From Candidatus Methanoperedentaceae archaeon GB37 (GTDB taxonomy: Archaea > Halobacteriota > Methanosarcinia > Methanosarcinales > EX4572-44), in assembly GCA_905171695.1 (NCBI GenBank), contig LR991653.1:648258-712257 (forward strand): a stretch of DNA of 64,000 bases, given 5' to 3'. A program made the translations under genes and the position numbers. Below, in pieces: positions 59,190-64,000 of the stretch. The number at the start of each line of letters is the position of its first letter. The first letter of the stretch is position 1. The notes under the pieces were generated by a model. That model ran no database searches. It had not been told where the DNA came from and saw only the letters and a program-made list of their open reading frames with translations.

Positions 59190-59845
59190 GCCTCATCATC
59201 TGCTTTCGTGCTATCCCGTGCTTCGCCTACCACCTCGGCGAATACGAGATTTCCACTTATCTTATTGACGAGTACCTTCACCATCTCACCCTTCTTTGCG
59301 CCTTTCACAAAGATTGTGCTGCCGGCTTTCTTCGCTATGCCATCTCCTTTAGCGCCAACCGCAGTGATATTGACCATGTATGTCTCGCCTTCGACCACCT
59401 CATCTCTGGTCTTTCCACCTCCAGGCTTTATGAACCGCTTCTTAACGGGTCGGATGGCTCCACACGCATCGCACTTCAACATAAGTATTCGCTCGCTCTT
59501 CACAAGCTCCGTGTCAGGCCGCCCACATTCAGAGCAGATCACATACTCCTCGACATAGGCATTGATCTGAGATGAGATCTGTTCTGGCGTAAACCTGCCC
59601 TGGAATATGAGTCTGTTTCCATCTATCTTTGCTGCCGTGCCAAGTTCTCTTACCAGGAACTTGAAGAGATGGTCAGGTTTACGGTTGATAGCATCCACAA
59701 TCGTTGTGAAGTTTTCAAGAACTGTTGTCTTGCCTTCTGCGAGCACGCGTGCTTCTGGAACGGTGAATCGAGTTCGAGAGACCACATCGGCAGGCATCTT
59801 GGAAAGTGCTCGGTCAAGGCTTGAAAGATAATCATCGATAGCCAT
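59186..59845 (-). CDS. translation initiation factor aIF2 beta with TRAM domain
   Basis: Subunit of the heterotrimer that brings initiator tRNA to the ribosome. The 219-residue chain has the core domain (LENFTTIVDAINRKPDHLFKFLVRELGTAAKIDGNRLIFQGRF), a zinc ribbon (CSECGRPD, CDACG) and a C-terminal TRAM-like RNA-binding domain (about 150-208: GETYMVNITAVGAKGDGIAKKAGSTIFVKGA). The fused TRAM occurs in some euryarchaeal factors. It sits 25 bases after L10e. Confidence 0.93.
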   Translation of the reverse strand: MAIDDYLSSLDRALSKMPADVVSRTRFTVPEARVLAEGKTTVLENFTTIVDAINRKPDHLFKFLVRELGTAAKIDGNRLIFQGRFTPEQISSQINAYVEEYVICSECGRPDTELVKSERILMLKCDACGAIRPVKKRFIKPGGGKTRDEVVEGETYMVNITAVGAKGDGIAKKAGSTIFVKGAKKGEMVKVLVNKISGNLVFAEVVGEARDSTKADDEA

Positions 59846-59870
59846 AATTACCCATAACCATTATCGATCT

Positions 59871-60395
59871 TTATTGATCTCCTATCAGTTCTTCGCCTCT
59901 GTCAACCACTATACGGGTAGGGCTTGGAAGCTTGTATCCTGCTGACTTGATAGCATCCTTTGCTCTGGAGAAGTATTGTGGCATCGTCTCGATGGTGATC
60001 ACCTTCTGCCCGGGCCTCACCCGTGCGGCAGTACTCACCAGCTTGCCAAATGCCTGTCTCATTCCCTGCGAAACACGATCTGCGCCAGCGCCGGTTGCCT
60101 GTTTGTTCTCCCTCAGAACCTCGTGCGGATAGACCCGGAGTTTGAGGTGATAGTTCTGGGCGCCGACACGCGAAAGCATCTTCTTGTTCACTGCAATACG
60201 GGCAGATTCCAGCGCATTATGGCGGATCTGACATGCTTCCTTGACTATCAGTGATAATGATACCGGGAACTCTGCTCTAAGGTTGCCCATATCATACTGC
60301 ACAACCTTGCTGCCTGGGATTCCACCCATATATTCCCGTCTTGTGTATGACTGTTGTTTGATATTTCTGTACATACTTCCAGGTTTTCTTACCAT
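59871..60395 (-). CDS. rpl10e: large ribosomal subunit protein L10e (uL16)
   Basis: A 174-residue basic protein of the 50S central protuberance near the A and P sites. [38 protein letters not shown] and [16 protein letters not shown] are typical. A TATA-like GGTTTATAAGCC lies about 65-75 bases upstream (60463-60474). First gene of the rpl10e-aIF2beta-gcvH group. Confidence 0.95.
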   Translation of the reverse strand: MVRKPGSMYRNIKQQSYTRREYMGGIPGSKVVQYDMGNLRAEFPVSLSLIVKEACQIRHNALESARIAVNKKMLSRVGAQNYHLKLRVYPHEVLRENKQATGAGADRVSQGMRQAFGKLVSTAARVRPGQKVITIETMPQYFSRAKDAIKSAGYKLPSPTRIVVDRGEELIGDQ

Positions 60396-60585
60396 AAGTC
60401 ACCTCCACGGAGTTTATACTTCTCGACCTTGATATCTTCTGCTGGCATCAATGGGTTAATGGCTTATAAACCTTTGCCGATTCAGGGCTGAGACTGTACC
60501 ACAGCCAGGGTTTGGCAAACTTTTATTAACCTGTGGGATTGTACTGTAATAGAGAGGAAGAGCGGTTTATTGTTGGTGAACGGTT

Positions 60586-60822
60586 GTGAAGAGCTATCTT
60601 ATGGTGTGGTTCAACAGTGAGGGTGGCAGACCGTCAGAAGTCACACAGCGACTGATGTCCATGGGATTCAAGCCGATACAGGGTGCCTATGATTATGTTT
60701 ACGAATGGGAGAGCAGCGTCGATGTGGAAGAGATCCTCAGATTCGGGGATCGCGTGCAGATGACGCTTTCAGGGCTTGGAGTGCTCTTCAAGCTTGAAAC
60801 ACTGGACGGATCAAGAGACTGA
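60586..60822 (+). CDS. conserved small archaeal protein, function unknown
   Basis: A 78-residue protein (YLMVWFNSEGGRPSEVTQRLMSMGFKPIQGAYDYVYEWESSVDVEEILRFGDRVQMTLSGLGVLFKLETL) with an alternating strand-helix pattern like a ferredoxin-like fold. It starts with GTG after GGTGAACGGTT. A TATA-like CTTTTATTAACC is about 65 bases upstream. I recognise it as a widespread archaeal type but cannot name a function. Confidence 0.7.
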   Translation: MKSYLMVWFNSEGGRPSEVTQRLMSMGFKPIQGAYDYVYEWESSVDVEEILRFGDRVQMTLSGLGVLFKLETLDGSRD

Positions 60823-60903
60823 AAGGAGATCGCCTCAACATACTATAAATCTTCTCATCATCTCATGGTTTGAGAGCTTTTGGAGTTTGATGCCTGGCTC
60901 GAC

Positions 60904-60924
60904 AATACTCAATACTCAATACTC
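60904..60924. repeat. three tandem copies of AATACTC
   Basis: A 7-base unit repeated exactly three times in the gap before the second gcvH. A TATA-like GATTTATAAGG follows at about 60960, near the gcvH promoter position. Probably slippage; a role in regulation is only a possibility. Confidence 0.6.
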
Positions 60925-61013
60925 TCTGGAGAGAATTTGGAGAGAACTTTTCCATTCGAGAGATTTATAAGGAAAGGAATCATTGAGACCAATATACTGA
61001 AGAGGGGACACCA

Positions 61014-61430
61014 ATGCAGATTGAAGGATATGAAGTGCCAGAAGATCTCTACTACACTGAAGACCATCTCTGGGTAAAGGTTGAGGATGATGGAAATGTT
61101 AGAGTCGGAATGGATGCATTCGGCGGCACGGCGGCCGGAACGATCGAGTTTATTGATCTTCCGATGGAAGATGATGAGTTTGAGGCAGGTGAGACTTTTG
61201 GATCGATAGAGTCTGCAAAATGGGTTGGCAAGCTCACGATGCCAGTAACAGGGACGATCATCGAGGTTAATTCCAAAATCGAAGACGAAACTGGACTCAT
61301 AGCAGAAGACCCATATGGCGATGGCTGGCTTGTCCTGATCAAACCGTCCAATCTGGATGAAGATCTAGAGAAACTCATCCACGGCGATGAAATTAAATCA
61401 TGGTTTGAAAGAGACATTGCATCACGATAA
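61014..61430 (+). CDS. gcvH: glycine cleavage H-like lipoyl protein, copy 2
   Basis: A 138-residue lipoyl carrier: YYTEDHLWVKVEDDGNVRVGMDAFGGTAAGTIEFIDLP, lipoyl Lys in GSIESAKWVGKLTMPVTG (about 67) and IAEDPYGDGWLVLIKPS. It is diverged from the copy at 58776 and stands alone behind its own TATA (about 60960). GAGGGG precedes the ATG by eight bases. Like copy 1 it has no other glycine cleavage genes beside it. Confidence 0.87.
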   Translation: MQIEGYEVPEDLYYTEDHLWVKVEDDGNVRVGMDAFGGTAAGTIEFIDLPMEDDEFEAGETFGSIESAKWVGKLTMPVTGTIIEVNSKIEDETGLIAEDPYGDGWLVLIKPSNLDEDLEKLIHGDEIKSWFERDIASR

Positions 61431-61495
61431 GCATCACGATAATAAATCCTAACGCCAAAATAGAAGACGGAAAAGAAGTGACGAAGGTGCGTGGA

Positions 61496-61843
61496 TCAGT
61501 CCTCAACGACTGTTTTTATCAATCTGTACCATTCCCATGCAAGAACCACAAGAAATAGCACCACGACAATATCCATTACCCGTATGAGCCACTGGCTGTT
61601 ATGTTCAGATAGCAGATGGGTAGTACCTACGATAAGCTTGACAGCCATATGCGCCACGAAGAAAGCACCTGCAAGAAAGACGTAGAGCCAGTTCTTTATC
61701 AGAAATCTGTCGTTTAAGAAGACACGTGCCTTCAGCACTGCCTTATCAACCTCACCCCAGACGAGCCATATTCTCACAACAAAGTACAACCCCACAAGGG
61801 AGAATGCAATTGTTACGACCAATAAGAGATTGAAGAGTTCCAT
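61496..61843 (-). CDS. small membrane protein, three predicted helices
   Basis: A 115-residue protein with hydrophobic segments at about 2-24, 48-70 and 85-105, and short charged loops (DKAVLKARVFLNDRFL). ATG at 61843 lies six bases after GGTG. It is convergent with gcvH and divergent from ccmC. No family is recognised. Confidence 0.65.
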   Translation of the reverse strand: MELFNLLLVVTIAFSLVGLYFVVRIWLVWGEVDKAVLKARVFLNDRFLIKNWLYVFLAGAFFVAHMAVKLIVGTTHLLSEHNSQWLIRVMDIVVVLFLVVLAWEWYRLIKTVVED

Positions 61844-62017
61844 ACACGACACCTATATACTGATCATAATGAGCATCGGCATATTATTAATTGTGGTGGG
61901 ATATAAAGCTTTACATCTGATCGGATGTGTGAGAGATTATAAGATCCAGAATTTCACTCTTTATTAACTTTGGATAGAAAGGATTTTTAGGGATGGCGGA
62001 TCAATAGCACGTGGTTG

Positions 62018-62767
62018 ATGGTTCGCGTGCTGGTCAAACGGGTTTTAATCGTTCTATCCATCGTCTTTCTTCTATCTGCGAGTTTCATGGTCTTCTATGC
62101 TGCGCCTGTACCTGTTGACCCGGGCGAGCGTGGTCAGTTTATGAGCGAAGAAGAGTGGCAGAATTATCAGGAGAGTTTCAAGATCTTCTATCTTCATCTG
62201 CCAATTGCTATTACCACATACTTGGCTTTTGGTCTTCTCTTTGTATCGAGTCTCATCTATCTTAGCCTTGAGCGGAGAAGAATTGACGAGGGGAGACACT
62301 CGAGGGCACGGCTGTGGGATCTTCGTGCGTCCTCTGCAGGGGAGGTTGGGGTGGTTTTTGCAGTGCTCACTCTGGTAAGTGGGTCGATCTGGGCAAAGAG
62401 CGCATGGGGTGTTTACTGGCTCTGGGATCTGAGGCTCACTACGTCTCTTGTTCTGCTCCTCATCTATATATCCTACTTCATGGTACGCCATGCTATAGAA
62501 GAACCTGAGAGGAGGGCGAGACTCTCGGCAGTTTTTGGAATAATTGGGTTCATCTGCGTGCCGTTGAGTTTTCTCTCGATCCGATTATGGAGGGTTCACC
62601 ATCCACTTGTGATAGGTGGAAGCGGCGGTGGCATCAGCGGCACAGATGTGCTACTCCCGCTATCGCTAAACTTTGCAGCTTACATCACACTGGCAGCAAC
62701 CCTGATACTCTTACGTATTGAGAATGAAGCGAGAAGAGACGAGATAAGAGAGTTGAAGATCAGATGA
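62018..62767 (+). CDS. ccmC: CcmC-like heme-handling membrane protein
   Basis: A 249-residue protein with six transmembrane helices. The tryptophan-rich motif WGVYWLWDLRLTT (about 133), IFYLHLPIA and VHHPLVIGG with conserved histidines are those of CcmC/CcsA-type heme transporters for cytochrome c maturation. It agrees with the multiheme cytochrome at 52090, though no ccmB, E or F is here. Its stop overlaps the DUF89 start (ATGA). Confidence 0.87.
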   Translation: MVRVLVKRVLIVLSIVFLLSASFMVFYAAPVPVDPGERGQFMSEEEWQNYQESFKIFYLHLPIAITTYLAFGLLFVSSLIYLSLERRRIDEGRHSRARLWDLRASSAGEVGVVFAVLTLVSGSIWAKSAWGVYWLWDLRLTTSLVLLLIYISYFMVRHAIEEPERRARLSAVFGIIGFICVPLSFLSIRLWRVHHPLVIGGSGGGISGTDVLLPLSLNFAAYITLAATLILLRIENEARRDEIRELKIR

Positions 62768-63630
62768 AACCCGCTCCAGAATGTGCGTCATGCCTCTTAT
62801 CAAGGGTGCATTTCGAGGCAGCACTCTCGACAGATGATTACAAACTCCAGATGAAGGCTGTGAAGACCGGGCTCAGAGTGCTCGCTTCAACCTTCGATAC
62901 GGGAAGATCCACCAATGTGATCTCAACGCAGGTGCACAGAGAGGTCTATGAAACCTTACACGACCGCGATCCTTACCGCGAACTGAAGAAGATGAGCAAC
63001 GCCGCGGCACTCAAGCTGCTGCCCTCTCTTAAGAGAGAGATCAGAAGATCAGAGAATCCTTTTAGAGATGCCGTAATTGCAGTTACTATTGGAAACACGC
63101 TTGACTTTGGAGTTCAGGGATTTGAAGCACCGATAGAGAATTTCAACAAAGCATTCAAAGAGCTTGGGTCGCGTGGACTCGCAATCGATGACACGGATCA
63201 GATAAAAGAACTTGCAAGCGGAAACGTAACATACCTGACAGACAACTGTGGAGAAATCATCCTTGACACACTCCTCTTTGAAGAGATACGCGCACTCGGT
63301 GGCACGATCACACTCGTTGTACGCGGTGCACCGATCTTGAACGACGCTACAATGGAAGACGTGCAGGAGATAGGGCTAGAAAGAGCGGTCGACAGGGTGC
63401 TCACGACTGGCAGCAACGCGGTTGGGATATGTATAAGGGAAGTGCCTGATGAAGTGAAGGTTGCTCTCGAGAGTGCAGACATCATAATCAGTAAAGGCAT
63501 GGCAAACTATGAGAGCCTCACCGAACACAACTACAGACCAATAGCATACCTCATGCAGGCAAAATGCAAACCAGTGGCAGAGTCAGTTCCAACTGTCAAA
63601 GGCGGTCTTATCGCAAAGATAGAGATCTGA
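62764..63630 (+). CDS. DUF89 (ARMT1-like) metal-dependent phosphatase
   Basis: A 288-residue protein of the DUF89 family, which includes damage-control phosphatases that remove harmful phosphometabolites. KPAPECASCLL has the N-terminal CxxC of the archaeal group, YLTDNCGEIILDTLL holds the Asp/Asn metal site, VVRGAPILNDAT and ISKGMANYESL are further family blocks. The substrate is unknown. It is coupled to ccmC. Confidence 0.85.
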   Translation: MKPAPECASCLLSRVHFEAALSTDDYKLQMKAVKTGLRVLASTFDTGRSTNVISTQVHREVYETLHDRDPYRELKKMSNAAALKLLPSLKREIRRSENPFRDAVIAVTIGNTLDFGVQGFEAPIENFNKAFKELGSRGLAIDDTDQIKELASGNVTYLTDNCGEIILDTLLFEEIRALGGTITLVVRGAPILNDATMEDVQEIGLERAVDRVLTTGSNAVGICIREVPDEVKVALESADIIISKGMANYESLTEHNYRPIAYLMQAKCKPVAESVPTVKGGLIAKIEI

Positions 63631-63711
63631 CCTACTTCTGTTCGTCTTTTTTGGCTTTCCTACATCTATCTCTTTTCAGCATCTACTTTATGATGATCTC
63701 ACTCTCTCTGA

Positions 63712-63772
63712 GACCCGTCCACATAAAATTATAAATACGGGAGACTATCTTTTATTTATGCTGAGGGTAAGG
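63712..63772. repeat. left-end fragment of the DDE transposon
   Basis: GACCCGTCCACATAA and the next 45 bases match the left ends of relics A and B, including the ATG and CTGAGGGTAAGGG of the transposase start. The match then stops. It lies between the DUF89 gene and the transposase fragment at the right edge; 63631-63711 holds no gene. Confidence 0.7.
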
Positions 63773-63815
63773 GGGTTTTGGGTGTGTAGTCCTGAAATTT
63801 TTGACCTTATAAACC

Positions 63816-64000
63816 CTACCTCTCATTCCCAACCACCTCATCAAAAAGCTTGAATGCAACACCTAACCTTGCTTCTACCGGCAACCTGCCCCAGAAGGCA
63901 TCTTCAGGGGTTTGGAGATGGTGTTTGGTATCCAGGCTCTCGTGGAATCTGACGTTGTTATACCAGTAAACGAAGTCATCCAAGATCTCAAAATCGTCTC
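63816..64000 (-). pseudogene. IS481/IS3-type transposase C-terminus, cut by the window edge
   Basis: A minus-strand frame enters from the right edge and ends at TAG (63816-63818). It reads FVYWYNNVRFHESLD then TPEDAFWGRLPVEARLGVAF, the C-terminal part of an rve-type integrase core, with the catalytic Glu probably in the NNVRFHESL area or just before the edge. Only the last 60 codons are in view, so it may be complete or a relic. Confidence 0.7.

Noticed and set aside
60904-60924. Replication-origin-like iterons
   Set aside because: Only three 7-base units, no Cdc6/Orc1 gene and no origin recognition box nearby.

Overview
The window comes from an archaeon with methyl-coenzyme M reductase (MCR) biology, most likely a euryarchaeote of the methane- or alkane-oxidising kind (ANME-1, Syntrophoarchaeum-like or a Methanosarcinales relative). 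The support is an O-phosphoseryl-tRNA synthetase, MCR activation and modification factors (component A2/AtwA, methanogenesis markers 7, 9, 10 and 17, the TfuA/YcaO pair), the last enzyme of coenzyme F430 synthesis (CfbE), archaeal lipid prenyltransferase, archaellum genes, TFE, aIF2-beta, L10e, L18a and prefoldin. A five-heme c-type cytochrome and a CcmC-like protein point to a lineage that makes cytochromes c. No mcr or other core pathway genes lie in the window, so the exact lineage cannot be fixed.

Layout. 1-8.6 kb is a minus-strand housekeeping block: serA, tmk, taw1, tfuA-ycaO-pfdA-rpl18a, a mobB-moaE fusion and sepS. 8.6-13.5 kb runs on the plus strand: a histone-deacetylase-family enzyme, an IS5-type element, tfe, a PRC-barrel protein and a large exported protein. 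13.5-20.4 kb is an archaellum cluster (three archaellins, arlF, G, H, I, J) with no arlCDE. 20.5-23.9 kb holds a PflX-like radical SAM protein, rnz, tRNA-Ala(GGC) and thiI. After a 1.1-kb stretch of decayed transposons, 25-32.7 kb is an oxygen and oxidative-stress island (flavodoxin, rubrerythrins, Isf, ferredoxin, rubredoxin, superoxide reductase, ferritin, Hsp20, glutaredoxin, flavodiiron FprA) with several small redox relics, and with ppcA inside it. 32.7-35.7 kb has ubiA, cbiF and cfbE. 35.9-41 kb has a second copy of the IS5-type element and an argC-CBS-argJ-TIM-barrel operon.

41-49 kb is the plastic part: a dead IS5-family transposase peppered with perfect short hairpins arranged in pairs, a decaying hsdM with a PD-(D/E)XK partner, the intact atwA-mtnA operon, a second transposon relic, a truncated tyrosine recombinase and, next to it, a gene cassette bounded by GTTRRRY and an attC-like site, as in integrons. 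49-54 kb returns to MCR chemistry (mmp10, mmp7, mmp17), then the multiheme cytochrome and cobQ. 54.4-60.4 kb has an AbrB/RelE-type module, the UPF0179-mmp9-CitG-like-DUF447 operon, a second Hsp20, and gcvH with aIF2-beta and L10e. 60.5-63.6 kb has a small conserved protein, a second gcvH, a membrane protein, ccmC and a DUF89 protein. The right edge is transposon debris.

Functionally, cbiF, cobQ and cfbE serve tetrapyrrole cofactors (cobamide and F430). TfuA/YcaO and Mmp10 modify McrA, and AtwA, Mmp7 and Mmp17 belong to the MCR activation machinery, so the window is unusually rich in MCR maturation. The observations most worth following are the archaeal attC-flanked cassette, the double-hairpin insertions, the DUF447 gene that appears to start with CTG, and the identical frameshift in both IS5-type copies.
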